Of a DNA stretch of 64,000 nucleotides, positions 23,040 to 31,250 are shown piece by piece (the stretch's first letter is position 1; the number at the start of each line of letters is the position of its first letter). The stretch comes from Micromonospora solifontis (GTDB lineage: Bacteria; Actinomycetota; Actinomycetes; Mycobacteriales; Micromonosporaceae): the NCBI RefSeq assembly GCF_003725545.1, contig NZ_RJLN01000001.1, positions 62,001-126,000 of the forward strand, in the 5' to 3' direction. The notes below the pieces were generated by a model that had not been told where the DNA came from, searched no databases, and saw nothing but the letters and a program-made list of their open reading frames with translations. A program made the translations under genes and the position numbers.

Positions 23040-23978
23040 GTGTCCAAGTCTAGTCCCCGCCGGTTCGCCGGCAAGTCAACCGGAACGGTGACGGTCATCG
23101 AGGCCAGGGTTCACCGTTCGTCCGCGCGGAACGCCAGGGTGGCGTTCATCCTCACGGCGGTCGTCGTGGGTGTTCTCGCGGCTGTGGTGGCCGCGTCGTA
23201 CTGGCACCCGATCGTGGCTCTGATCGTGGGTGCCCTGGTCGGTGTCCCGTGCGGTGCCGCTGCCTGGCTGCTCGTGCGTATCTGGCCGGTGCTGCGGTTG
23301 CTGTGGTGGTGGATCACGGAGGTTCTCCTCGCGGTTCTGCTGCTCACTGGCTGGGTGCAGCTCGCCGGCCACACGCCGATGGTGGTGACGCTGCTGGTGG
23401 TCGCCCTGGTCGTCGGTGTCCCGGCCGCCGTGCCGGTCATCCGCCGCCAGGTCATCGCCTGGGCGTGGTGCCTGGTCGTCCGGCACCGGCTGCGGGTGTG
23501 CTTCGCGCAGTTCATCATCGCCAACCAGTCCGGCAGCCTGCCGCTGATCCTGTGGGCACGTCCCACACCGGTCGGTGAGCGGGTCTGGGTGTACCTGCGC
23601 CCCGGCCTGTCGGCCAAGGACCTGGAAGGCCGGCTCGACAAGATCGCCGTGACCTGCCACGCCTCCACCGTGCTCATCGAGCGCGCTGCGGAGAACAACG
23701 CCGCGTACCTGCGGTTCGACATCAAGCGCCGTGAGGTGCTGACCGCCCACGTGGGCTCCCCGCTGGTCGACCAGATCGACCCGACCGCGCCCGTCTCGGC
23801 ATCGCCGCTGACGGTGCCCACCGCCCTGGACCTGCCGGACGTCGACGCCCCGACGATCACCCTCCCGGCACAGGGCAAGCCCGCCGGCAAGAAGCCGGCC
23901 CCCACCACCTCGGCCAACGGCAGCAAGCCCGCGGCTTCGTCCTCGGCCCCTGAGGACGACGTTTCCGACTGGATCTGA
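23040..23978 (+). CDS. AICE membrane protein upstream of the translocase (Spd-like position)
   Basis: GTG 23040 with GGGAGGAC upstream; 312 aa. Four hydrophobic helices occupy residues about 35-145: VAFILTAVVVGVLAAVVAAS, PIVALIVGALVGVPCGAAAW, ITEVLLAVLLLTGWV and MVVTLLVVALVVGVPAAVPV. A soluble domain (VYLRPGLSAKDLEGRLDKIA, then AAYLRFDIKRREVLTAHVGS) and a Pro/Ala-rich tail follow. The family is found only beside FtsK-like transfer genes in AICEs. It probably helps anchor the translocase or supports plasmid spread; the mechanism is unknown. Confidence 0.78.
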   Translation: MSKSSPRRFAGKSTGTVTVIEARVHRSSARNARVAFILTAVVVGVLAAVVAASYWHPIVALIVGALVGVPCGAAAWLLVRIWPVLRLLWWWITEVLLAVLLLTGWVQLAGHTPMVVTLLVVALVVGVPAAVPVIRRQVIAWAWCLVVRHRLRVCFAQFIIANQSGSLPLILWARPTPVGERVWVYLRPGLSAKDLEGRLDKIAVTCHASTVLIERAAENNAAYLRFDIKRREVLTAHVGSPLVDQIDPTAPVSASPLTVPTALDLPDVDAPTITLPAQGKPAGKKPAPTTSANGSKPAASSSAPEDDVSDWI

Positions 23979-24061
23979 CCCACACCCACCCGGGACGCGA
24001 GGAGCCCTGCGGCTCGTTCGTGTGGCTTCTCGCGCCCACTACTCGCCCAAGGAGGGCAGTC

Positions 24062-24925
24062 ATGTCCACCACGGTTCCCGCCCCCGTTGCCGGGGTGCCG
24101 GTGGGTCCTGGCCTGTCGATGTTCGACCCGATCTTCATCGGGATCGACGAGTTCGGCCAGCCCGTCTACCTGGATGTCATCTACCGCAACATCCTCATCG
24201 CCGGTGAGCCGGGCGGCGGAAAGTCCGGCCTGGTCAACAACATCTGCGGCCACGGCGTCCTGTGCGACAACACCCGCCTCGTGCTCTTCGACGCCAAACT
24301 CGTCGAACTCGGCCCCTGGCGCGACCTCGCCGACGCCTTCATCGGCCCCGACATCGACCAGGGCATCGACGTGCTGCGCCGCCTCCTGGTCGTCGCCACC
24401 AACCGCTACACCTGGCTTCTCGCCAACCGGCGCCGCAAGCTCGCCCCCGGTGACGGCATGTCGGTCATCGTCACCATCATCGACGAACTCGCCATGTACT
24501 CCACCGTGCTGGGCACCAAGCCCCAGCAGGAAGAGTTCTCCGCCCTGCTGCGCGGGCTCGTCTCCCTCGGCCGCGCCTGCGGCATGCCCGTCGTCGCCGC
24601 CACCCAGCGGCCCTCCTGGGACATCATCCCCGCCAGTCTGCGGGACCTGTTCGGCTACCGGGCCGCGTTCCGCTGCACCTCGCTGAACAGCTCGAACATC
24701 ATCCTCGGCCAGGGCTGGGCCGAGCAGGGCTACACCGCCTCAGACATCTCGCCCACCAACCAGGGCGCGGCCTACCTCCTCGCCGAGGGCGGCGTTCCCC
24801 GCCGCATCAAGGCCGCCTACCTCAGCGACACCGACATCTACAACATCGCCGACTACGCCGCCTGGACCCGCCGCCCCACCAGCACCCCGGCCGGCGACAC
24901 AACCGGATGGGAGATGGCGGCATGA
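24062..24925 (+). CDS. FtsK/SpoIIIE-like (TraB-type) DNA translocase
   Basis: ATG 24062 with GGAGGGC upstream; 287 aa. It has Walker A GEPGGGKSGLVNN, Walker B VIVTIIDELAMY, and the FtsK-like GRACGMPVVAATQRPSWDII and LRDLFGYRAAFRC. In actinomycete conjugation a single FtsK-like ATPase moves double-stranded DNA between mycelia. This protein is essentially the motor domain alone. It lacks an N-terminal membrane part, which the preceding membrane protein may supply, and no winged-helix clt-binding domain is obvious. Confidence 0.92.
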   Translation: MSTTVPAPVAGVPVGPGLSMFDPIFIGIDEFGQPVYLDVIYRNILIAGEPGGGKSGLVNNICGHGVLCDNTRLVLFDAKLVELGPWRDLADAFIGPDIDQGIDVLRRLLVVATNRYTWLLANRRRKLAPGDGMSVIVTIIDELAMYSTVLGTKPQQEEFSALLRGLVSLGRACGMPVVAATQRPSWDIIPASLRDLFGYRAAFRCTSLNSSNIILGQGWAEQGYTASDISPTNQGAAYLLAEGGVPRRIKAAYLSDTDIYNIADYAAWTRRPTSTPAGDTTGWEMAA

Positions 24926-25131
24926 CCACCCGGGAGCGCACCTACGCCCGCGCCAACCAGCAACGGGCCGCGCAGTACGCCGAAATCTGGATCATCGCCC
25001 AACCGGCGGAGATCGCCGCCATGGTCCAGGTCGCCTCCGCCAGTGGCCGACTCGTCTACCTCGGCCCGCCCCAGCAGATGGGCGGAGACGACACCCGCCA
25101 CCGCCGCTACCTGCGGCTGCGCACCACCTGA
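24922..25131 (+). CDS. small AICE protein (69 aa), unknown
   Basis: ATG 24922 overlaps the translocase stop (ATGA). The sequence is helical at first (RTYARANQQRAAQYAEIWII, AQPAEIAAMVQVA), then LVYLGPPQQMGGDDTRHRRY. No membrane helix or known motif. Translational coupling to the translocase suggests an accessory role in transfer. Confidence 0.7.
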   Translation: MTTRERTYARANQQRAAQYAEIWIIAQPAEIAAMVQVASASGRLVYLGPPQQMGGDDTRHRRYLRLRTT

Positions 25132-25217
25132 AATCGGCCGACAGGACCGGATCTGCCTCGCAAGCTCGCCGGTCCTGCCGACCTCCCACCAAGCCCTTTC
25201 GAAAGGACGTGGCTGCC

Positions 25218-25664
25218 ATGAAGGCTACCCACAACCCACCCACCACCGCGCCGGTCACTCCTGCTGACCTGCTGCGGATGGCTGCCCTCTACCTGCGCCG
25301 GCACGGCTGGCACCAGGGCACCTACTACAACAACCTCTTCCCCACCGACTTCCCCACCCCGCCGGCCTGCGCCGTCGGGGCCATCGGCATGGCCTGCGCC
25401 GGACACCGCGCCGACCACTTCTACACCCTCGACATCGACACCCAGATCACCTTCCGGCAGACCGTCGGCGTCTTCACCACCTACCTCGACGACCACGAAC
25501 CCATCTGCGCGATCGACGACGACGGCTTCCTCATCGACGAGCACACCTCCCCCTACTCGTGGAACGACGACCCGGCCCGCACCGCCGAGCAGGTCATCAC
25601 CGCGCTTGAGAGCGCCGCTGACGAGTGGGACCGCCTCCACATGCAGGGAGGCGAGAACCGATGA
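25218..25664 (+). CDS. DUF6197-like AICE protein
   Basis: ATG 25218 lies about 11 nt after GAAAGGAC; GTG 25209 is too close to that site. 148 aa, soluble. The sequence LRMAALYLRRHGWHQGTYYN, CAVGAIGMACAGHR, then YLDDHEPICAIDDDGFLIDE and TAEQVITALESAADEWD matches the DUF6197 type of actinomycete proteins as I recall it. The function is unknown. It is the first of a chain of genes linked by ATGA overlaps. Confidence 0.72.
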   Translation: MKATHNPPTTAPVTPADLLRMAALYLRRHGWHQGTYYNNLFPTDFPTPPACAVGAIGMACAGHRADHFYTLDIDTQITFRQTVGVFTTYLDDHEPICAIDDDGFLIDEHTSPYSWNDDPARTAEQVITALESAADEWDRLHMQGGENR

Positions 25665-25960
25665 GCACCGTCAAGCACACCTTGACACCGGTTCCCCGTC
25701 AGCGTCGCCGTCGGGAGGCCGTCGAGAACGACCAGTTCGCGGCCTTCGCTCGCCGCGTCATCGCCGCCCACGGCCGGCGCGTCGCCACCGGAGACGTCGA
25801 AGCACTCCGCGACCTCGTCGCCCTCTCGGCCAACCTCGACCAAGCCATCGGCGAAGCCGTGCTCGGTCTGCGGGCCTTCGGCTACTCCTGGGCCGAAATC
25901 GGTGCCCGGCTTGGCATCTCCCGCCAAGCCGCCCAGCAGCGCTGGGGAGGCCAGCCATGA
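25661..25960 (+). CDS. small HTH protein (sigma region 4-like)
   Basis: ATG 25661 overlaps the previous stop (ATGA); 99 aa. A basic start (VPRQRRRREAVEND) and helical middle lead to FGYSWAEIGARLGISRQAAQ, then QRW, a classic helix-turn-helix of the sigma region 4 or MerR-like class. It is likely a regulator of the element's transfer or replication genes. Confidence 0.8.
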   Translation: MSTVKHTLTPVPRQRRRREAVENDQFAAFARRVIAAHGRRVATGDVEALRDLVALSANLDQAIGEAVLGLRAFGYSWAEIGARLGISRQAAQQRWGGQP

Positions 25961-26307
25961 CCGTCTTCTACGACCCGGCCGGCACCCGCTACGGGATGCC
26001 CACCTACCCCTACCGGCTCGCCCCGAACGGGCTGGCCACTCGCCGGCAACTACGGGCCGCCGGCCTTCGACCGGGCGGTCATGACCCGGTCGCGCAGATC
26101 CTCTGGCGCCGCGGCAAGCGCGTCGCCTACCTCTACCGCCTCGACCTCGCCGCACCCAAACGCACCGCCACCCCCGCCCAGCGGGAGGCCATCGCCAAAG
26201 CACTTCGCGCCCGGCGCACCTGCCGCCACTGCGGCCACATCAAGCCCTACTACATCCCCCGCCGTACCGGCTCCTGCCTCGACTGCACCTCGGGAGGTGC
26301 CCGATGA
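25957..26307 (+). CDS. RRQRL-type zinc-binding AICE protein
   Basis: ATG 25957 in an ATGA overlap; 116 aa. ATRRQLRAAGLRPGG contains the Arg-rich motif that names this actinomycete family. The C-terminus is a zinc ribbon with two CxxC-type pairs (TCRHCGHIK and SCLDCTSG). ILWRRGKRVAYLYRLDLA lies between. It probably binds DNA or RNA. It is found almost only in AICE operons. Confidence 0.82.
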   Translation: MTVFYDPAGTRYGMPTYPYRLAPNGLATRRQLRAAGLRPGGHDPVAQILWRRGKRVAYLYRLDLAAPKRTATPAQREAIAKALRARRTCRHCGHIKPYYIPRRTGSCLDCTSGGAR

Positions 26308-26600
26308 CCACCACCAACACCGTCAACTTCGCCGCCCAGGAGCGGATGACCCCGGACGACTACGTCGTCACCGCCCTCGCACGCGATTTCGCCGCCCGCG
26401 GTGAGCTGTCCTTCGAACGGTTCCTGTCCGGCTACTACGCCGAATCCCTGCGCATCGTCCAGGAAGCCCACCTCGCCGATTGCACCGTCCCCGACGGGCA
26501 GGGCTGCAACACCTGCGCCGGCATCCGCGTCGGCCTCGCAGGTCTGGCCGCCGAGCAACGCGCCGTCACCTCCGGGGAGGTGAGCACCCATGGCCGCTGA
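26304..26600 (+). CDS. small AICE protein with CxxC motif (98 aa)
   Basis: ATG 26304 overlaps the previous stop (ATGA). It is helical (PDDYVVTALARDFAARGELS), then FERFLSGYYAESLRIVQEAH and ADCTVPDGQGCNTCAGIR, whose cysteines could bind a metal. No known function. It overlaps the next gene by 11 bp. Confidence 0.68.
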   Translation: MTTTNTVNFAAQERMTPDDYVVTALARDFAARGELSFERFLSGYYAESLRIVQEAHLADCTVPDGQGCNTCAGIRVGLAGLAAEQRAVTSGEVSTHGR

Positions 26601-27300
26601 CCGCCCCACCACCGGCACCCGTGTTGAGGGCCTGGTCCTGGTCCTCATCCTCATCGCCGTCGCCGGCTTCGCCGGTGCCGCCTCCTTCACCCACGTCAAG
26701 GACTGGACCCTCGCCAACTCCCCGACCGGCACGGGCGAGTGGTTCGGCTGGGCCAACGCCGTCATCTCCGAACTCGTCCCCATCGCCTCCCTGCTCACCA
26801 TCCGCCGACGCCGACGCATTGGTGCGCCGATCGGCTACCCGCTGTTCCTGCTCATCGCCGCCGCCGGACTCTCCCTGTCCGCCCAACTCGCGGTCGCCAA
26901 ACCCGGCCCGTCCGGCTGGCTCCTCTCGGCCGTGCCGGCCCTGGCGTTCATGGCCCTGGTGAAGCTCGTCCTCGCTCCCGCCCCCATGCGGGAGGACACC
27001 CCTCCGGCTGAGCCGGCCGAACCGATCCGGGTTGAGGTGGCCGAGCAGGTCACCACCGAGCCGGCACCGCCGGCTGCCATCACTCCCGCCCCGGCTGTGG
27101 AGCCGGAGCCTGTCACCGTGCCGGCCTCGGAGCCGGTCGACGTCCCTACCCACCTGCTGCCCATGGCCCGCTTCGCGGCCGTGCAGCACGAACAATCCAC
27201 CGGCCAACCGATCACCCCGACCGAGCTGGCCGACCGCTTGGATGTCGCCCCGGCCGTGGCCGGGCAGCTCCTCACCACCCTGACCGGTGGTGCCCGATGA
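26590..27300 (+). CDS. DUF2637 membrane protein (SpdA/SpdB-like plasmid spread protein)
   Basis: ATG 26590; 236 aa. Four membrane helices: GLVLVLILIAVAGFAGAASF, WFGWANAVISELVPIASLLT, GYPLFLLIAAAGLSLSAQLA and LLSAVPALAFMALVKLVLA. A Pro/Glu-rich linker leads to a cytoplasmic winged-helix-like end (ITPTELADRLDVAPAVAGQL). DUF2637 proteins are Spd-type factors for intramycelial spreading of conjugative elements, which fits this operon. Confidence 0.85.
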   Translation: MAADRPTTGTRVEGLVLVLILIAVAGFAGAASFTHVKDWTLANSPTGTGEWFGWANAVISELVPIASLLTIRRRRRIGAPIGYPLFLLIAAAGLSLSAQLAVAKPGPSGWLLSAVPALAFMALVKLVLAPAPMREDTPPAEPAEPIRVEVAEQVTTEPAPPAAITPAPAVEPEPVTVPASEPVDVPTHLLPMARFAAVQHEQSTGQPITPTELADRLDVAPAVAGQLLTTLTGGAR

Positions 27301-27563
27301 CCATCCACGTCGTCGACATCGTCCAGATCATGCACACCTGCCCCGCTGAGCCGGAGCCGCACCCCTACGACATCCGCCGCACGCTCGTCGACGTCATCCC
27401 CGGCGGACCCTGCCGGGCACCGGTCACCATCCGCTGCGGCGGAACGACCGTCCAGATTCCCTGCCATCGGCACGAGCCGGCCAAGCGCCAATGCGGCGCC
27501 TGCCGGGTCATCGTCACCGAACGCACCATCGCCAACCACCACCCCACCGGGGTGGCGGCTTGA
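27297..27563 (+). CDS. small Cys/His-rich AICE protein (88 aa)
   Basis: ATG 27297 overlaps the DUF2637 stop (ATGA), and its own stop shares a base with the next start (TGATG). Five cysteines and several histidines (VIRCGG-like strand, IPCHRHEPAKRQCGACRVIV) suggest a zinc-binding fold. Unknown family; it is translationally coupled to the replication initiator. Confidence 0.68.
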   Translation: MTIHVVDIVQIMHTCPAEPEPHPYDIRRTLVDVIPGGPCRAPVTIRCGGTTVQIPCHRHEPAKRQCGACRVIVTERTIANHHPTGVAA

Positions 27564-29341
27564 TGGCCTCGACGCTGGACCTCACCCCCCGGACCTCGGC
27601 CCGAGGGGTGGGCTCGAACGCCGACACCATCGTCTACGGCTACACCGTCGCCGGCTCCGCGTTCGAACGCGCCACCCGCCCCGACTACTTCGGCTGGCTC
27701 GAACACATCCGCTCCGCCGCCGGCTGCACCCGCCCCATCCGCCTCGCCGGCCAACTCCTCACCGTCGACGCCTCGACGGGTCGGGTCCTGGAGCAGCGGC
27801 ACACCGACGGCATGCCCGACGCCGCGATCTACACCGCCTGCGGCAACCGCCGCGCCACCGTCTGCCCCTCCTGCGCCCAGACCTACCAACGCGACGCCTT
27901 CCAACTCCTGCGCGCCGGCCTCGTCGGCGGCAAGGGCGTCCCCGAGTCCGTCGCGCAGCACCCGGCGGTGTTCGCGACCTTCACCGCCCCGTCATTCGGC
28001 ACCGTTCACGCCAGGGTGGTCAAGCGGCACACCTGCGCCAACCGCCGCCGCTGCGACTGCCGCGCCGAGCCCTGCCACGCTCGCCGCGACACCGGTCTCT
28101 GCCCCCACGGTCGGCCGGCTGTCTGCTGGGCACGGCATGAGGCCGGTGATGCGGCGCTCGGGCATCCGCTGTGCCTGGACTGCTACGACCACAACCACCA
28201 AGTCGTCTGGAACATCTTCTCCGGCGAACTGTGGCACCGCACCAAGCAAGCCGCGGAACGGTGGCTGGCTAAGCTCGCCCGCCGCCGCGGCATCCCCCGC
28301 GTCGAGGTCGTCACCGCCTCCGGCAAGACTCGCAAGGTGCCCCCGGTGCGGCTGTCGCCGGGCAAGGTCGCCGAACTCCAGGCGCGGGGAGCGGTCCACT
28401 TCCACGCCATCGCCCGCCTCGACGGCGTTAACGGCCAGGACCCCGACAAGGTCGTACCCCCGCCGGCCGGGTTCACCGTTACCGACCTCGTCGACGCGCT
28501 ACGCCACGCCGCCGGACAGATCGCCTTCGACTCACCGCCGCACCCCGACCGGCCGGAAGGCTGGCTCATCGCCTGGGGCGAGCAGATCGACCTGGAACCG
28601 ATCGCCACCGACGGCTCGGGTGAAGTCACCGATGGCATGGTCGCGGGCTACCTTGCCAAGTACGCCACCAAGAGCACCGAGGCCACCGGGCACACCTCCA
28701 CCCGCCTCACCGCCGATTCGATCGGGGACTACGCCGACCCCGACGGCGACCACACCGCCCGCCTCATCGACGCCTGCTGGCGCATCGGCCGACCCACCGG
28801 CACACCGGTTCCCCTGTCTGAGCGGCCCCGCCAGCCTCGGCCCCGACCCGGCTTCGTCCAGCGCTGGGAATGCCCCGACTGCGGCACCCACACCCGCTAC
28901 GCCGCCTGCCCCGTCTGCACCGCCGCGCGTCAAGCCGCCCTTGACATCGAACCGACGAAACCAGCGACGGCCAACCCATACGCCCGGCTGCGCCGCTGGG
29001 CGCACATGCTCGGCTACGGCGGCCACTTCCTCACCAAAGGCCGCCGCTACTCGGTGACCTTCCAACTCCTCCGCGACACCCGCATCGCGTACCGGCGGCA
29101 CGAGCACCAAGCCCACCAGCACCCCGCCGCCGGCGGCCAGCCCGTCGACCAGGTCGCCGAGGACACCACGCTCATCGTCGGGACCCTCACCTTCGCCGGA
29201 GTCGGCTGGCACACCACCGGAGACGCGCTGCTCGCCAACACCGCCGCCGCCATGGCCAGAGAGCGACGAACCACCGGCTGCGAAGAACTCGCCCACGAAA
29301 TCGCCACCACCCCGGCCGGCACCGTGCCGGCTGCCGCCTGA
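27563..29341 (+). CDS. RepSA-type rolling-circle replication initiator
   Basis: ATG 27563 (TGATG junction); 592 aa. An early zinc-like cluster (ACGNRRATVCPSCAQTYQRD) and a Cys-rich stretch (HTCANRRRCDCRAEPCHARR) precede the HUH metal-binding motif in RGAVHFHAIARLDG and the nicking-tyrosine helix VAGYLAKYATKSTEATGH. A second CPDCG/CPVC cluster follows. It should nick the double-strand origin of the excised circle and start rolling-circle replication, as RepSA does for pSAM2. The origin was not located. Confidence 0.9.
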   Translation: MASTLDLTPRTSARGVGSNADTIVYGYTVAGSAFERATRPDYFGWLEHIRSAAGCTRPIRLAGQLLTVDASTGRVLEQRHTDGMPDAAIYTACGNRRATVCPSCAQTYQRDAFQLLRAGLVGGKGVPESVAQHPAVFATFTAPSFGTVHARVVKRHTCANRRRCDCRAEPCHARRDTGLCPHGRPAVCWARHEAGDAALGHPLCLDCYDHNHQVVWNIFSGELWHRTKQAAERWLAKLARRRGIPRVEVVTASGKTRKVPPVRLSPGKVAELQARGAVHFHAIARLDGVNGQDPDKVVPPPAGFTVTDLVDALRHAAGQIAFDSPPHPDRPEGWLIAWGEQIDLEPIATDGSGEVTDGMVAGYLAKYATKSTEATGHTSTRLTADSIGDYADPDGDHTARLIDACWRIGRPTGTPVPLSERPRQPRPRPGFVQRWECPDCGTHTRYAACPVCTAARQAALDIEPTKPATANPYARLRRWAHMLGYGGHFLTKGRRYSVTFQLLRDTRIAYRRHEHQAHQHPAAGGQPVDQVAEDTTLIVGTLTFAGVGWHTTGDALLANTAAAMARERRTTGCEELAHEIATTPAGTVPAAA

Positions 29342-29368
29342 CCCCACAGACCTGAGGAGGTCACCCCT

Positions 29369-29638
29369 ATGAGCACCGCCGCCCGCCCCAGTCCAGTCGT
29401 CCGGCTCGTTCCCCGCTCCGGCGCAGTCATCGTCGAGCCGGTCACCTACACCGTGCGAGAAGTCGCCAAGCTGCTCGGCATCTCGCTGGGCAGCACCTAC
29501 GCCCTCGTCCGCGACGGCACCATCCCCGCGACCCGCCTCGGTGGCCGCTGGCTGATCCCGCGTGCCCGCTTCCATGCCTGGCTCGACGGCGTCACCGAGA
29601 CGACGGCCGCCACCGGCACCGACGGGCGAGGGCGCTGA
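29369..29638 (+). CDS. xis: excisionase (Xis), MerR-like HTH
   Basis: ATG 29369 follows TGAGGAGGTC; 89 aa. The winged HTH YTVREVAKLLGISLGSTYAL, VRDGTIPATRLGGRWLIPRA, RFHAWLDG is the standard small excisionase/helix-turn-helix type 17 fold. Its stop shares one base with the integrase start (TGATG), so both are made together. It directs excision of the element. Confidence 0.92.
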   Translation: MSTAARPSPVVRLVPRSGAVIVEPVTYTVREVAKLLGISLGSTYALVRDGTIPATRLGGRWLIPRARFHAWLDGVTETTAATGTDGRGR

Positions 29639-30909
29639 TGGGATTCGTCCGCAAGACCCCGGCCGGCACCTTTCGGGCCTGCTGGCGTGACCCGGCCGGC
29701 AAGCAGAAGTCGAGGAGCTTCCGCACCAAGCGGGAGGCCAACGCCTTCCTGACGGAGGTTGAGGGCAGCCTCAACCGGGGCACCTACGTCAACCCGCACG
29801 CCGGCCGGACCCGGTTCGGTGACTTCGCCCAGCAGTGGCTTGCCACCAGGACGGTCGAGGCGCGCACCACCGAGCGAACGGTCTCCATGCTCCGCGCGCA
29901 CATCCTGCCCAAGTGGGGTGACTGGCCGCTCGGGAAGGTTGACTTCATGTCGGTGCAGGAGTGGGTGACGGGCCTGAGCCGCGACCTGGCTCCGACCACC
30001 GTCGCCAAGTGCTACCAACTGCTCTCGATGATCCTCCGCACAGCCGTTCAAGCCCGGTTGATCGGAACCAACCCGGCTGACGGCGTGAAGCTGCCACGGG
30101 ACCGCTCGCGAGACGTCAAGCCGGTCACGATCAGCCGGGAAGACTTCTTCGGCAAGCTGCTCCCGGCCGTGCCGCCCCGCCACCGGGCGATCGTCTGCGC
30201 CGCCGCCGGCGCGGGCCTGCGCTGGGGCGAATGCGCCGGGCTGACCTGGTCGTCGGTCGACCTCGACCGGGCCCTGCTGCGCGTGGTCCAGGTCGCCGAG
30301 GAAACCCACGGCGGCATCCTGCTCCGCCCGTACCCCAAGAGCCGGGCCGGCGTCCGGACCGTGCCCCTGCCCGACTTCCTCGCCTCCGCGCTGCGCCAGC
30401 TGCACACCGAGTCCGGTGACCCGGACCCGCGAACGCTCGTCTTCCGCGACCGGGTCGGCCGCCCACTGCGCCGCTCGAACTTCCGCCGCCGGGTCTGGCT
30501 GCCCTCGCTGGTCCGCGCCGGCCTGCTCGGCCAGGTCGTCAGCACCGGCCCACACCGCTACCGCGCGACCTGGCCCGACCGGGAAGGCATGGAGTGGTCG
30601 GCGGAGTTCACCAGCGAGCGGGAGGCCGTCACCTGCGTGGCGGCCAAGGCTGCCGGCGGGATGCGGTTTCACGACCTGCGGCACGCCTACGCCACCTGGC
30701 TGGTCACCGACGGCGTGCCGATCAACCTGGTGCAGCGGGTGATGGGCCACGAGCAGGCGTCCACGACGCTCGATCGTTATACGCACACCCCGGACGACTA
30801 CGCGGCCCGCGTCCTAGCGGCCTTCGACAGCTCTGCTGCCTCTCTGCTGCCTCAGGCCGAGGAAACTGGGGCGGAGAAGGCTCTGGACGAGGACGAGGAG
30901 GGCCTGTGA
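29638..30909 (+). CDS. int: tyrosine site-specific integrase
   Basis: 423 aa from ATG 29638. An N-terminal AP2-like arm-binding domain (VRKTPAGTFRACWRDPAGKQ, KSRSF) and a SAM-like core-binding domain precede the catalytic domain. That domain has Arg in GAGLRWGECAGLTW, the HxxR box in FHDLRHAYATWLV, His in VMGHEQASTT and the nucleophile Tyr in LDRYTHTPDDY. All catalytic residues are present. The gene ends 19 bp before the right attachment repeat, the usual AICE arrangement. Confidence 0.96.
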   Translation: MGFVRKTPAGTFRACWRDPAGKQKSRSFRTKREANAFLTEVEGSLNRGTYVNPHAGRTRFGDFAQQWLATRTVEARTTERTVSMLRAHILPKWGDWPLGKVDFMSVQEWVTGLSRDLAPTTVAKCYQLLSMILRTAVQARLIGTNPADGVKLPRDRSRDVKPVTISREDFFGKLLPAVPPRHRAIVCAAAGAGLRWGECAGLTWSSVDLDRALLRVVQVAEETHGGILLRPYPKSRAGVRTVPLPDFLASALRQLHTESGDPDPRTLVFRDRVGRPLRRSNFRRRVWLPSLVRAGLLGQVVSTGPHRYRATWPDREGMEWSAEFTSEREAVTCVAAKAAGGMRFHDLRHAYATWLVTDGVPINLVQRVMGHEQASTTLDRYTHTPDDYAARVLAAFDSSAASLLPQAEETGAEKALDEDEEGL

Positions 30910-30928
30910 CCTCCTACGGAGCATCGCT

Positions 30929-30958
30929 CCCAGATAGGGACGACCCCCGTCGGGGGGA
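30929..30958. repeat. right attachment-site repeat (30 bp)
   Basis: Identical to 9910-9939. Here the repeat contains the left arm of a perfect hairpin whose right arm is chromosomal (30959-30970), so the chromosomal target was probably a terminator-like palindrome. Confidence 0.88.
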
Positions 30959-31004
30959 GACGGGGGTCGTCGGAGGTTCGGCTCCGGGGGGGTCGAGCCG
31001 AACC
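30940..31004. terminator. two consecutive stem-loops at the right element boundary
   Basis: ACGACCCCCGTC (30940-30951) pairs with GACGGGGGTCGT (30959-30970), 12 bp, loop 7. GGTTCGGCTC (30975-30984) pairs with GAGCCGAACC (30995-31004), 10 bp, loop 10. Both are perfect and could end the integrase transcript. The rest of 31005-31250 carries no gene. Confidence 0.65.
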
Positions 31005-31148
31005 GACTCAGCGGTCACGGGGGGTGCAACCGCCGAGGGCCTCTCGGTCGACGAGAAGTGAACTCTCGTCGCGCACAAGCATGCCGCAGCGGACCCGTAT
31101 ACGTCGAGTGGTCCCCGCTCCACCCATTGCTAAATTATGTTCGCAGAG

Positions 31149-31186
31149 TGTGACCGCCATCACTCTGTGCAGAGCGTGACGATCAC
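31149..31186. promoter_or_regulatory. CRP-like sites upstream of the HAD phosphatase gene
   Basis: TGTGACCGCCATCACT (31149-31164) fits the CRP consensus TGTGA-N6-TCACA at all but the last base. GTGACGATCAC (31176-31186) is a second shorter palindrome. They lie 50-90 bp before the -10 box TAGACT (31237-31242) of the next gene. Confidence 0.4.
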
Positions 31187-31250
31187 TCCCGCGCTCCGGA
31201 TGCCCCCGGGCACCCGCCGGAGGCCGCCCGTCCGGCTAGACTTTCGCGCC

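Larger units (their letters stand above)
9910..30958. mobile_element. integrated AICE (actinomycete integrative and conjugative element)
   Basis: The element is bounded by identical 30-bp direct repeats and ends with excisionase and tyrosine integrase next to the right repeat. Inside are a RepSA-type initiator, an FtsK/TraB-like translocase, a DUF2637 spread protein, an SCO3933-family regulator and an HD-NUDIX-XRE module, the standard AICE gene set. The left 10 kb is cargo, including a defence island whose base composition is visibly lower in GC than the backbone. No intact tRNA gene was found at either end, so the integration target is intergenic or not recognised. The element looks complete and possibly functional. 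Confidence 0.9.
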
